The notes under the pieces are model-generated. The model saw only the letters and a program-made list of their open reading frames with translations. It did not search any database and was not told the DNA's origin. A program made the translations under genes and the position numbers. This document shows positions 44,118-52,213 of a stretch of 53,957 nucleotides of DNA, piece by piece. This DNA is from Gammaproteobacteria bacterium (GTDB lineage: Bacteria > Pseudomonadota > Gammaproteobacteria > Pseudomonadales > Pseudohongiellaceae): the NCBI GenBank assembly GCA_030654835.1, contig JAURWS010000038.1, forward strand, positions 1 through 53,957, written 5' to 3'. Position 1 is the stretch's first letter; every line of letters begins with the position of its first letter.

Positions 44118-45085
44118 TGTTTCTGTTGCCGCGAATTTTCTAGCATCGGTTTTAGCTTACGTCGTAAATAGACGATCGCCAGAGCGAACAGACCACCAAC
44201 CATCGTGCCAACGATGGCTATATTTGATCGACGTGGTTCCACTTTGACGTCAGGGATAGTTGCTGGATCGATGACACGAAAAACGTATTCGTCGCGAACA
44301 TCAGCCAACATGGTGATGCGAGTCTGTGACTCAATCAGTTGATAGAACACTCGTTGCATATCCACTAACTGCGTTTGCTCCAGTTGACCCCGTAAATAAG
44401 CAATCGCGCGGTTTGCTTCATCGACATCTTGAGTTCTGATATCAGCGTTGATGGCAGCCACCAGCTTATTGACCCACTCTGCCGCTTCAATCGGGTTATG
44501 CCAGTTAATGGCAATTGTCACGATCCCTGTGGTGCGATCTGGCCCACCGATGGACAAGATGTTGGTAAAGGCCCGATAGGCGTTTTGCTGAGAGGGCGGG
44601 CCACCTGCTGAAAGCCATATTCCGCTTGAAGCATCATAGGCCTCTTCATTAATGACGCCTACACCTGTGCTCTTGTCCCAACTGCCGGCAAATAACGGAA
44701 CAAGCAGATTATTACTCTGAATAAAGCGACCGATAAATTGACGCGACTTCAAGGTGGCAATGGCAGTGCTTATATTGTCTCCTCCACTGCCACCTACGTT
44801 GACTCCCAATAACGCTGCTGCGCCACCAAACTGAGCACTCAGGCCGCCCATGCTCTGGTCGTTGTCAGCAGGTGCTAAAACCGCCTCGGCTCTGTATATA
44901 TCTGGCTGCATCAACGCATAAATCACTGAACCGATAGCGAACAACGCAGTTACACCAATGATCAGCCACTTCTCCGCCCACAAAATCCAGAACAATTCGC
45001 GCAGATCAATTTCATCTTCCACGTAGTCGGCATAAGGCTGTGGTTGTGGCGCGTCTTGTTGGTTCAGCTGATTATTTTCCATCAC
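44114..45085 (-). CDS. wzz: Chain-length determinant Wzz
   Basis: This 323-residue inner-membrane protein has an N-terminal membrane helix (about 39-59, [20 protein letters not shown]), a periplasmic coiled region around [20 protein letters not shown], and a C-terminal helix ([19 protein letters not shown]) ahead of a basic tail. The [19 protein letters not shown] segment before the second helix matches the Wzz proline-rich motif. There is no cytoplasmic tyrosine kinase domain, so it is an O-antigen-type PCP1 rather than Wzc. It sets modal chain length with Wzy. Confidence 0.92.
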   Translation of the reverse strand: MMENNQLNQQDAPQPQPYADYVEDEIDLRELFWILWAEKWLIIGVTALFAIGSVIYALMQPDIYRAEAVLAPADNDQSMGGLSAQFGGAAALLGVNVGGSGGDNISTAIATLKSRQFIGRFIQSNNLLVPLFAGSWDKSTGVGVINEEAYDASSGIWLSAGGPPSQQNAYRAFTNILSIGGPDRTTGIVTIAINWHNPIEAAEWVNKLVAAINADIRTQDVDEANRAIAYLRGQLEQTQLVDMQRVFYQLIESQTRITMLADVRDEYVFRVIDPATIPDVKVEPRRSNIAIVGTMVGGLFALAIVYLRRKLKPMLENSRQQKQ

Positions 45086-47925
45086 TGCCCCACGCTATCA
45101 ATCGCCAACAACGTCGTCGAAATATTGAACAGGATCTGCGTGATATTGCGCCACACACTCAGATAGTTGGTCCGCCTCGCATCAAACGGCACAATAATGC
45201 TGTCGCCCGGCTCCAGCCGCGACGCCTGCTGGAAGAACCAGCGGCTGTCGCCATAGGAGATCACCTCACCGTTGGCCTTGATGATAAAAACATTGTTCCC
45301 GTCCGCGTTCGAGGTGTATCCGCCGCTGCGGCCAATGTAGTCAGATACGCTGTAGCCTCGGTGGAACAGGTGGCTGGTGGGACGGTTTACTTCGCCAATG
45401 ACGCTGACTTCCTGCTGCGTGCGCGGAACCAGCAGGCGGTCGCCACTACGCAGGATCACGTCGTAGCTCTCGTTGTTACGATTGCCGCTATCCAGTGCCG
45501 CTGGCAGATCGATTGCCAGGCGACCTGTGGCCTCAGCCTGCTCCACCAGGGCGAGCATTTGACCAATGTCACCGGTGGCTGCCGCAGCGTCTTCTGTGCT
45601 TTGAAAGCTTTGGGTTACCATGTCGCGCTGCAGGCGCTGGCGGAATTCATCGAGCATACGCTGCTCATTAACACGCAGCTCCTCACGCAGGAAGATGGCA
45701 GCCCGTGGCTCTGCGTATTCGGTCAGGCCACCGGCGCGCTGAATCAGTGAAGTGAGAGTTTCTTCTTTGGTGATGCTGTAGGTACCGGGGGATTTGACCT
45801 CGCCGCCAATGGTAACGGTTTCAAACTCGGTCCAGTTCGGCATCTGGCGAATGGTGAGCTGGTCAAAGGGATTGAGCTCCAAGTCCAGCCCATCGCTACC
45901 GCGTGTCTGCAGATTCACACCCACGTGACCGATGATACGACCCACGTCTGGTTCGGCGTCGTAGCGAGTGACTTCGGCAGTGGTGATGTCAGCGCTTTCA
46001 GTAAAGCCACCAGCCGTTTCGATCAGGTCGCTCACCGTCATGCCGATCTGCAGAGGATAGTTGCCTGGAAAGCGCACATTACCGCCAACATTGACGATAC
46101 TTGTAGGTTGATTGCTGTTGGCTTGAGCACGGAGTTTGTCCAGTGTCTCGGCAAGCAGAGCATTGCGAGATTGGTTGATGTTGAAGACCATGACCTTGTC
46201 GAGTTCCTGCAAGACAATGCGCTCTTGAGTCAGCAGGGACTGATCATTCAGTGCAGAGGCCTGCACGGCAATGGTGCCCCTTCTATCGATCTGGCGTTCC
46301 AGCAGCAGGTAGTCCAGATCAGTGTTGATGCCCAAGCCACCGGCAAAGCGAATGGCGTCATCCATGCTCATGTCGCGCACCAGCGGATATTCGCCGGGAA
46401 AACGCACGTTGCCGCTGACAGTGACAATGAGCGGCGGATTTTCAAATGTGGCTTGTTCGCGCAGGCGCTCGAGCAGGCTGGCCACTTGATCCTGACGCGA
46501 CTGGCTGGCGCCAAAGGTGAGCAGCTGGTCGCGCGGTTGCAGGTTCAGGTCCTGGGCGCCGCCCGGATTGCTGATGGCGCCGCCCAGATTGACGTACAAC
46601 AATTCGATTCGACGTGTGGGCGGAATCTCGCGGGCGATCAGGGCATATTCCAGATCCGGGTTGGGCAGCATTTCTTCCACGGAGCCGAGCACGTCGCTGA
46701 CACGCAGGCCGGATGCCCACTGAAAACTGCCGGGGCGGTGCACATGGCCCTCTAGCATGACCACGTTTTCCAGTTGATCCAGCACCGAATAAACCTGAAT
46801 GACATCGCCGTCGTTCAGCACGGGATCGGGAGCGCTACCGGGGCGCAGATCGACGTTGACGATAATGCGTTCGCCGTTCTCGTTGATGCGTTCGATGCGT
46901 GAGGCCTGCGGGAAGGCAGTTGGGTTGAGGCCACCGGAGAGGCCGAGGATTTGCGCGGGGCTGGTTTCGTCCCTTAGCTCGTAAATGGCCGGGCGGCGCA
47001 CTTCGCCAGCGATGCCGACGGTTTTGCCGATGGGCGGAATGAAGATCACGTCGCCAGGCAGCAGGCGGGCATCGCCGCTGGTGTCGCCACTGAGCAGCAG
47101 ATCGTAGAGGTCGAGTTCGGTAATCAGTTCACCACTGCGCATGAGGCGAATGCTTCTGAGCGAGCCCACGCGGGTGACGCCGCCACTGGCAAACAGGGCG
47201 TTCGTCATGGTGCTGAGTGAGCTGACGGTGTAGGAGCCGGGTTGAGCGGCTTCACCGAGCACAAACACGTTGATGGAGCGCAAGGCACCTAGCGTGATAG
47301 AGGCGTTCTGGCCGATCAGTTGATTGGCGACGATGCTCTGGATCTGATCGCGCAGTTCCTGAAAATTGAGGCCGGCCACGCTGACCGGGCCAATCTCCGG
47401 GAACATGAGCATGCCTTCGCGGGTGATGACCAGTTCGTGCGTCAGGTTGCGCTGGCCGTAGAGCTGAATGATGACGGTGTCGCCCGGGCCCATGACGTAG
47501 GTGGAGGGCACGGGGATGTTGGTGGTGGGCGCGAAGGTGCTGGGGGCGCCGGAGAACAGTTCGTAGCCGAATTGTCTGAGCGGCTGGGCGGTTTGCTGGC
47601 TGGCCTGATCTGTGGTGACGGTGTCCTGCTGCTGGCGTTGTTGTGCGTCTTGTTCGATGGCTTGCTCTGCCTGGGTTGCAGCAGTGTCGGCGGCAGGCGT
47701 GAGGTTGACGGCCTCGGGGATCTGTTGCTGGCGCTCGCCCGGCTGAGCACCGGCCTGCTGGGCCAGCGCCTGGCGCTCCTCGTCACTGAGGCTTTGCACC
47801 TGCTGGATCTGCGCGGGGGTGAGGCTGGGCTGTGCGGTGGCCGTATTGCTGACAAGCAAGACGCTGAATGCAAGTGCGGTCAGGACCTTCATGGCTTTAA
47901 TGAGCTTTCTGGATTGCATTGGCAT
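45082..47925 (-). CDS. Large SLBB-repeat polysaccharide export protein
   Basis: This is a 947-residue secreted protein with a signal peptide (MKVLTALAFSVLLVSNTATA), a Gln-rich linker, a poly-export domain (YVMGPGDTVIIQLYGQRNL) and about seven SLBB-type units, each marked by a G-x-V-x-x-P-G-x-Y core (for example VTVSGNVRFPGEYPL, VNVGGNVRFPGNYPL, VTIGGEVKSPGTYSI). It is far longer than Wza (about 380 residues) and has no lipobox Cys after the signal peptide. Similar long SLBB proteins occur at the head of surface-polysaccharide loci of marine gammaproteobacteria. It is the first gene after the ops element and overlaps wzz by four bases. Confidence 0.88.
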   Translation of the reverse strand: MPMQSRKLIKAMKVLTALAFSVLLVSNTATAQPSLTPAQIQQVQSLSDEERQALAQQAGAQPGERQQQIPEAVNLTPAADTAATQAEQAIEQDAQQRQQQDTVTTDQASQQTAQPLRQFGYELFSGAPSTFAPTTNIPVPSTYVMGPGDTVIIQLYGQRNLTHELVITREGMLMFPEIGPVSVAGLNFQELRDQIQSIVANQLIGQNASITLGALRSINVFVLGEAAQPGSYTVSSLSTMTNALFASGGVTRVGSLRSIRLMRSGELITELDLYDLLLSGDTSGDARLLPGDVIFIPPIGKTVGIAGEVRRPAIYELRDETSPAQILGLSGGLNPTAFPQASRIERINENGERIIVNVDLRPGSAPDPVLNDGDVIQVYSVLDQLENVVMLEGHVHRPGSFQWASGLRVSDVLGSVEEMLPNPDLEYALIAREIPPTRRIELLYVNLGGAISNPGGAQDLNLQPRDQLLTFGASQSRQDQVASLLERLREQATFENPPLIVTVSGNVRFPGEYPLVRDMSMDDAIRFAGGLGINTDLDYLLLERQIDRRGTIAVQASALNDQSLLTQERIVLQELDKVMVFNINQSRNALLAETLDKLRAQANSNQPTSIVNVGGNVRFPGNYPLQIGMTVSDLIETAGGFTESADITTAEVTRYDAEPDVGRIIGHVGVNLQTRGSDGLDLELNPFDQLTIRQMPNWTEFETVTIGGEVKSPGTYSITKEETLTSLIQRAGGLTEYAEPRAAIFLREELRVNEQRMLDEFRQRLQRDMVTQSFQSTEDAAAATGDIGQMLALVEQAEATGRLAIDLPAALDSGNRNNESYDVILRSGDRLLVPRTQQEVSVIGEVNRPTSHLFHRGYSVSDYIGRSGGYTSNADGNNVFIIKANGEVISYGDSRWFFQQASRLEPGDSIIVPFDARRTNYLSVWRNITQILFNISTTLLAIDSVGQ

Positions 47926-47983
47926 CGTCTTGGTTTACCGTGAATTTTTGTTGGCTGGCCAATCATACCGGCCAAGGCGCAGG

Positions 47984-47995
47984 CACGCTACCGCC
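47984..47995 (-). promoter_or_regulatory. ops element for RfaH
   Basis: On the minus strand this reads GGCGGTAGCGTG, a full match to the 12-base ops core, followed by CCTGCGCC. It lies 59 bases upstream of the export gene and 64 bases after the end of rfaH. ops in the non-template strand pauses RNA polymerase and recruits RfaH, which then suppresses termination over long operons. The rfaH gene immediately upstream makes the function very likely. Confidence 0.88.
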
Positions 47996-48058
47996 CTGCC
48001 CGTGCATTTCTGCAGCATCTGTTGTGTTCTATTCAGCTGGCCTTTCTACTTGGCCGTT

Positions 48059-48583
48059 CTAGCTGGCTTTGGCCAACTGTGTTGCCTGCATTGCCACAGC
48101 CTGCTGCGAGTTCAGAATATTGAGCAGCACAATGATGCGCTCATCAGGTGTCACGGCTTTGACAATGGCTTCAATATGTTTGAAACAGCCGTCGATAATC
48201 ACGACTCTTTCGCCAGGCTTGTATAGCGCTTCTGGTTCCTGCTCTGACGTGAAACGTTGTCTTAGTGCGTGGATCAGCATGGAATCGACTGGCTGCGGGC
48301 GGCCGTTGAAGCTGACCACTTTGGTCACTCCCCGGGTAGCCCGCAGGGAGCTCCAGTTGCTTTGTTCATGCAGTTGGATGAATACATAGCCTGGAAACAG
48401 CGGTTCCGTCTTGACCTGAAGTTTGCCGCGCTGGATTTTCTTGATGCGATGATTGGGGGAGTAAAACTCGAACCCCTGGTTTGCGAGATTTTCCTGCGCA
48501 CGGTCGTGCTGCTGCGTCTTGATTTGCAGCAGGTACCAGGTTTTGGTGGTGGTGTTTGTATCGGGGTCTTGAAGGTGGATCAT
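48059..48583 (-). CDS. rfaH: Transcription antiterminator RfaH
   Basis: This 174-residue NusG paralogue has KTWYLLQIKTQQHDRAQENL, GFEFYSPNHRIKKIQRGKL, TEPLFPGYVFIQL and SLRATRGVTKVVSFNGRP in the NGN domain, then a KOW-type C-terminal domain (KPGERVVIIDGCFKHIEAIV). RfaH binds RNA polymerase at ops and couples transcription to translation. It lies directly upstream of an ops site and overlaps the regulator gene before it by four bases, so it is a dedicated, locus-borne copy. Confidence 0.93.
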   Translation of the reverse strand: MIHLQDPDTNTTTKTWYLLQIKTQQHDRAQENLANQGFEFYSPNHRIKKIQRGKLQVKTEPLFPGYVFIQLHEQSNWSSLRATRGVTKVVSFNGRPQPVDSMLIHALRQRFTSEQEPEALYKPGERVVIIDGCFKHIEAIVKAVTPDERIIVLLNILNSQQAVAMQATQLAKAS

Positions 48584-48930
48584 GATTCCGTCCCTGAGCT
48601 GTCTTGGGGTGCCAAGTCAATTTCCCTTTGCAACTCTTCAATCTCCGTCTTCAGCGCCTTGTATTCGGCGACTTTGCTAGCCAGGAATCTTTTTGTTAAT
48701 GCGGCCTTGCTTTCGATGCCAGTTGGCGTCAGGACATACAGGTAATGCGTTTTATTGTCGCTCTTGGTGAAGTTGCGGGCCTTGATCATGCCTTTTTCAA
48801 TCAGCGCCTGGAGACAGAAATTAACCTTGCCAAGACTGATGCCCAACTCGCCTGCCAACTGCCGCTGACTGATGTCAGGGTTGATTTCCAGGGTCTTGAG
48901 AATCTTGTAGCGGGCTTCGTCGCTCAGCAT
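48580..48930 (-). CDS. MarR-family EPS-associated transcriptional regulator
   Basis: This 116-residue winged-helix protein carries LSDEARYKILKTLEINPDIS, QRQLAGELGISLGKVNFCLQ and ALIEKGMIKARNFTKSDNK, then a coiled C-terminal part (KALKTEIEELQREID). It matches the small MarR-like regulators that accompany EPS loci. It is coupled to rfaH. A GTTCA/TGAAC inverted repeat lies 31 bases upstream and may be its own operator. It may act as the first-level switch, with rfaH as the second. Confidence 0.85.
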   Translation of the reverse strand: MLSDEARYKILKTLEINPDISQRQLAGELGISLGKVNFCLQALIEKGMIKARNFTKSDNKTHYLYVLTPTGIESKAALTKRFLASKVAEYKALKTEIEELQREIDLAPQDSSGTES

Positions 48931-48960
48931 TGTTATTCAGCCATATGAGACTTGATGTGC

Positions 48961-48975
48961 GTTCAACCACTGAAC
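48961..48975. promoter_or_regulatory. Inverted repeat upstream of the EPS regulator
   Basis: GTTCAACCACTGAAC is a 5+5 inverted repeat with a 5-base spacer, 31 bases before the regulator start. It is a plausible operator for an HTH regulator; no clear sigma-70 boxes can be set with confidence. Confidence 0.3.
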
Positions 48976-49037
48976 ACATGGTAGCCGCGCTTCCAACGGC
49001 TGGCAATAGCCTGAACGGGTATAAAATCCAGGGATGA

Positions 49038-49925
49038 TTACGAATTGACCAGAGCGCGCAGATATTGGCCGTAGCCGTTCTTGGACAGGCTCTCCGAGAC
49101 CTTGATCACTTGTTCATTGCTTAGCCATTGGTTGCGCCACGCGATCTCTTCCAGACAGGCAATCTTCAGGCCCTGGCGATGCTCGACCGTCTGCACAAAC
49201 ATGCTGGCTTCGAGCAGGCTTTCGTGGGTTCCCGTGTCCAGCCACGCAAAACCGCGACCAAGCAGTTCCACATTCAGATCGCCGCGTTCGAGGTAGGCCT
49301 GATTGACGGTGGTAATTTCCAGCTCGCCGCGCGCGGAGGGTTTGACGTGTTTGGCGATGTCGATCACGTCGTTGTCGTAGAAATACAGCCCAGTGACGGC
49401 GAAGTGTGATTTGGGGGTTTTCGGCTTCTCTTCAATCGAGATTGCGCGCTTGTTGGCATCGAACTCGACCACGCCGAACCGTTCCGGGTCTTTGACCTGA
49501 TAGCCGAACACTGTGGCGCCCTGCTCTCTCGCCACCGCCTCGCGGAGTTTGCCGGTGAAACCCTGCCCGTAGAAAATGTTGTCACCGAGCACCAGGCACA
49601 CGCGATCCTTGCCTATGAATTCCTCGCCGAGGATGAAAGCTTGCGCGAGGCCGTCCGGGCTTGGCTGGATCGCATAGGTGAGGTTGATGCCGTATTGACT
49701 GCCATCGCCCAACAGACGCTGATAGCCGCTGATGTCTTCCGGGGTGGTGATGATGAGGATGTCGCGGATGCCGGCCAGCATGAGCACCGACATCGGGTAG
49801 TAGATCATCGGTTTGTCATAAACGGGCAGTAACTGCTTCGAGATTCCTTTGGTGATGGGGTAGAGCCTTGTTCCACTTCCCCCGGCCAGCACAATTCCCT
49901 TGCATGACGTCGTTGCTGCAGTCAT
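49038..49925 (-). CDS. rmlA: Glucose-1-phosphate thymidylyltransferase
   Basis: This 295-residue protein carries [54 protein letters not shown] and [20 protein letters not shown], the RmlA signature. It makes dTDP-glucose. No rmlB, rmlC (true dTDP type) or rmlD is present in the window, so those must lie elsewhere or the product feeds another pathway. It ends 107 bases before the EPS regulator gene and is followed upstream by a REP pair. Confidence 0.93.
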   Translation of the reverse strand: MTAATTSCKGIVLAGGSGTRLYPITKGISKQLLPVYDKPMIYYPMSVLMLAGIRDILIITTPEDISGYQRLLGDGSQYGINLTYAIQPSPDGLAQAFILGEEFIGKDRVCLVLGDNIFYGQGFTGKLREAVAREQGATVFGYQVKDPERFGVVEFDANKRAISIEEKPKTPKSHFAVTGLYFYDNDVIDIAKHVKPSARGELEITTVNQAYLERGDLNVELLGRGFAWLDTGTHESLLEASMFVQTVEHRQGLKIACLEEIAWRNQWLSNEQVIKVSESLSKNGYGQYLRALVNS

Positions 49926-49980
49926 TTGATCTCAAGCTCTATGAAGTTTTGATTGCGGGGGATGATACACGATGGGTAAG

Positions 49981-50045
49981 TGTGGGAGCGAGCCTGCTCG
50001 CGATGGTTTTGTGGTAATTCAATCGCGGGCGGGCCCGCTCCCACA
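49981..50045. repeat. REP/BIME-like inverted pair
   Basis: Arms TGTGGGAGCGAGCCTGCTCG and CGGGCGGGCCCGCTCCCACA. The loop with GGTAATTCAATCGCG is shared with the element at 52586-52650. It lies upstream of rmlA and marks the right border of the polysaccharide locus. Confidence 0.88.
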
Positions 50046-50160
50046 TCTTGTGCTATATGTTAAGTGTCATATTTAATCGGGACCGGCACCAGCTTTACTA
50101 TTCGATGCAGAGTAAAGCTGTCGGTTGCCACGCCAAATTCACGAAGTAAGGGAGTCAATG

Positions 50161-50403
50161 ATGGCCACTTTAAGCAGCAAACGCCAGATCACCTTGCCCA
50201 AAGAATTGTGCGACAAGGCCAATATCCATCCGGGCGAGCAATTCCGCATCCTCGAACACAACGGGCATATCACATTGATCAAGCAACGGAACAACGCCAG
50301 TGCGGGGGTATTGCAGCACCTGAAAATGAGGGCTGATGTGACGGATTCGGAGTCTCGTGACAACACCATTAATGTGGGAGCGGGCCCTGCCCGCGATTTT
50401 TGA
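50161..50403 (+). CDS. AbrB/MazE-type antitoxin with a REP-encoded C-terminus
   Basis: From the ATG at 50161 (AAGGGAG six to seven bases upstream) the protein has 80 residues. The first ~45 form a swapped-hairpin AbrB domain (MATLSSKRQITLPKELCDKA ... LEHNGHITLIKQ). From about residue 71 the frame enters a REP (INVGAGPARDF), so the natural C-terminus, which would contact the toxin, is replaced. The following frame holds the C-terminal part of a PIN toxin, so this was probably a VapBC-like pair. Confidence 0.65.
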   Translation: MATLSSKRQITLPKELCDKANIHPGEQFRILEHNGHITLIKQRNNASAGVLQHLKMRADVTDSESRDNTINVGAGPARDF

Positions 50404-50450
50404 GTGCTTTTAACGTAAATGCAAAATTCAATCGCGAGCAGGCTCGCACA
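50373..50450. repeat. REP/BIME-like element inside a former toxin-antitoxin pair
   Basis: Arms TGTGGGAGCGGGCCCTGCCC and CGAGCAGGCTCGCACA surround a loop with GAGTGCTTTTAACG. The element joins the truncated antitoxin reading frame to the truncated PIN frame. Confidence 0.8.
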
Positions 50451-50681
50451 GCGTCGGTTCTTCTGAGAAGGCTGTTGCAGGATGGCCCGCCCATCCGCTT
50501 CGAAAACAATAACGTTATTTGGATCGCTTTGAACGACTTCCTTGAGTTTGAGAAGACTGATTTTCAGGACGCGCTGATTGCCCGCAAGGCCGAGGATCTT
50601 GGATGCTCTCGCGTTCCCAGCTTCGACAAAGCTGCTCAGTTGAGAAGACTGCTAGACTCGAAGTGTAGTGGTCAAGAATAA
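50451..50681 (+). pseudogene. PIN-domain (VapC-like) toxin, C-terminal remnant
   Basis: The frame reads RFENNNVIWIALNDFLEFEK, TDFQDALIARKAEDLGCSRV and PSFDKAAQLRRLLD. The D-F-x-D-A-L-I-A...LGC...FDKxAAxL series is the C-terminal half of PIN toxins, containing the third and fourth acidic residues. The N-terminal LLDTN half is missing and the upstream boundary is the REP. The only starts are within the REP. It is probably not a functional ribonuclease. Confidence 0.65.
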
Positions 50682-50778
50682 AGGCCACAACCTGCTGCAG
50701 TTGAACGAAATTACGACACTGATTGAGGAGCACCACCATGAACTTGTCGACGCCTGGAAAGACCACTTCGGATGTTGA
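50659..50778 (+). pseudogene. DUF4160 protein, C-terminal remnant
   Basis: In a second frame that starts within the end of the PIN remnant the codons read VVVKNKGHNLLQLNEITTLI then EEHHHELVDAWKDHFGC and stop. This matches the C-terminal helix of DUF4160 proteins (NKGxxxxxLxxIxxLIxEHxxxLxxAWxxHF). DUF4160 usually precedes DUF2442, as here, where the stop lies 40 bases inside the DUF2442 gene. The rest of DUF4160 has been lost. Confidence 0.55.
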
Positions 50779-50998
50779 GGTCACGAACATTTCCAATCGT
50801 GGTCTCTCTCTGTTGTGTCGCAGTAAACAAATGTTCCTTTCCTACGAGCAGTTTCCCTGGTTCTTGAACCAACCCGTGAAGGCGATACTGAATGTCGAAG
50901 AAGTATCTCCTAGCCATTTTTACTGGCCTGATATCGACATTGATCTCACGGAGGAGATTATTGATCATCCTGAGCGTTATCCGCTTTTGGCCCGGTAA
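50738..50998 (+). CDS. DUF2442 domain protein
   Basis: From the ATG at 50738 (GAGGAG seven bases upstream) the protein has 86 residues: DVEVTNISNRGLSLLCRSKQ, MFLSYEQFPWFLNQPVKAIL and SPSHFYWPDIDIDLTEEIID followed by HPERYPLLAR. The HLYWPDLDVDL...IxHPERYPL string is diagnostic for this DUF2442 subgroup. It overlaps the DUF4160 remnant, so the pair is broken but this half looks intact. The gene ends 46 bases before the convergent vapC. Confidence 0.85.
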   Translation: MNLSTPGKTTSDVEVTNISNRGLSLLCRSKQMFLSYEQFPWFLNQPVKAILNVEEVSPSHFYWPDIDIDLTEEIIDHPERYPLLAR

Positions 50999-51044
50999 GT
51001 GAGAAACGGTAAACCCACGGGGTTGGAATGGTCTTGGGCATTAT

Positions 51045-51461
51045 TTACTCCCACGGATTCAGTATCTGGACTCCCATGTGCTCGAAATCCACTACGTGTC
51101 TTGTGACCACAGTCATGCCATGCACCAGTGCGGTTGCGGCGATCCATGCGTCGCGATGCGGTCGAGGGTCCGGGACTTGCATTTCTGCACAAGTGCGGGC
51201 GACGGGAATGTCCACAGGGAGAATGCGACCTGAGAATGCGGGCAGCACCTGATGTTCGAGCCACGTGCGGAGAATCGTGCCCTGAACTGCATCTCGCCTC
51301 TCCAGCAGGAGTATTCCAGTCTCCAGTTCCAAGACGGTAACGACGGAAAGATACAGACTGTTTGTCGCAGCGCTACTTGCCCATGTCTCCACATTCTTGT
51401 TGGCTTTATCACTCCTGACCTTTCGTAGCTCAGAGATGACGTTAGTATCCAGTAGATACAT
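51045..51461 (-). CDS. vapC: VapC/FitB-like PIN ribonuclease toxin
   Basis: This 138-residue PIN protein carries YLLDTNVISELRK with the first Asp, SVVTVLELETGILLLERRD with the Glu, and PHRDAWIAATALVHGMTVVT with the later Asp. The NVISELRK variant is that of the FitB subgroup. All the acidic active-site positions appear present. It starts at the stop of the Phd-like antitoxin, overlapping by one base, so it is a complete type II pair. Confidence 0.92.
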   Translation of the reverse strand: MYLLDTNVISELRKVRSDKANKNVETWASSAATNSLYLSVVTVLELETGILLLERRDAVQGTILRTWLEHQVLPAFSGRILPVDIPVARTCAEMQVPDPRPHRDAWIAATALVHGMTVVTRHVVDFEHMGVQILNPWE

Positions 51462-51718
51462 TACGAGAAGTCCGCTGGCCTGAAGAATTCATCGCTCAAT
51501 TTGGGTGCTTCGAATTCGATATCTGCAGCACCCGGCATCGCCAGTAGATCCACGATGCTCTCTTGGCTGCGCGTCACTCTTTCGTAGTCCTCGAAAGTTA
51601 GCAGCACATGTGCTGGCCGACCACGGTCCGTAATGAAAACGGGGCCAACGCTGGCTGCCTTTTTAGCCCCACTGGTGTCTTGATTGAATTCCCGGCTGGA
51701 GATGGTGGTAATTGTCAT
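51461..51718 (-). CDS. Phd/YefM-family antitoxin
   Basis: From the ATG at 51718 (GGAGG five bases upstream) this 85-residue protein carries TTISSREFNQDTSGAKKAA, GPVFITDRGRPAHVLLTFED and a C-terminal acidic tail EFEAPKLSDEFFRPADF that would thread into the VapC active site. The Phd fold dimerises and binds the operon promoter. It is an intact partner of the downstream vapC. Confidence 0.9.
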   Translation of the reverse strand: MTITTISSREFNQDTSGAKKAASVGPVFITDRGRPAHVLLTFEDYERVTRSQESIVDLLAMPGAADIEFEAPKLSDEFFRPADFS

Positions 51719-51814
51719 ATGAACCTCCGTCATTCGAATTGTAGAAACGTTACTACATTCTTAATGGCTACGGCAAATGAACTTTGCGATTCGCGGGGCG
51801 CTTTATGGGGACGT

Positions 51815-52213
51815 TCATGCGTTAGAAAGGTCGAGAATCTGACTTAAGCGCTGGCAAACTTCCTGAAAGCTGGTTGTCGCGAGAGCCTTTAAAGGATGCG
51901 CCGACGCACTACGAACACGCCAATCAAAAGACTTGGGTTGATGGCAAAGCACGAAACTGGTTTTGATCTGGCTGCCCTGCCCTTTACTTTTACCAACGGC
52001 CACTGCGAATGGGTTATCCAAATTGTACTCTGCCGTTGTCATAGGAAGCCCGATGACAAGCGATGTTCGATCGTTGAAACTGCGGGGTGACAGCACCAGA
52101 AAGGGATGGACATCGCGCATCTCACGGCCTGCCTGAGGGTTACAGTCTATCCAGATTACATCCTTGCGATCGGGAACCCAACCTGCAGCCAGCACAGGCT
52201 TTCTGACTACCAT
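51815..52213 (-). CDS. MazF/PemK-family mRNA interferase toxin
   Basis: This 132-residue protein carries WVPDRKDVIWIDCNPQAGRE, HPFLVLSPRSFNDRTSLVIG and LPMTTAEYNLDNPFAVAV, the usual PemK/MazF beta-barrel segments with the R-x-x-H-P-F-L-V-L-S motif. It cleaves mRNA at short sequences in known family members. Its start overlaps the antitoxin stop by a few bases. The first ~10 residues (MVVRKPVLAA) are unusual, so a slightly later start is possible. Confidence 0.9.
   Translation of the reverse strand: MVVRKPVLAAGWVPDRKDVIWIDCNPQAGREMRDVHPFLVLSPRSFNDRTSLVIGLPMTTAEYNLDNPFAVAVGKSKGQGSQIKTSFVLCHQPKSFDWRVRSASAHPLKALATTSFQEVCQRLSQILDLSNA

Noticed and set aside
45040-45750. 236-codon plus-strand frame opposite the export gene
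   Set aside because: It is antisense to SLBB repeats and composition-driven; no start signal or family pattern.
45925-46755. 276-codon plus-strand frame opposite the export gene
   Set aside because: Same reasoning: it mirrors the repetitive SLBB coding sequence and has no independent evidence.
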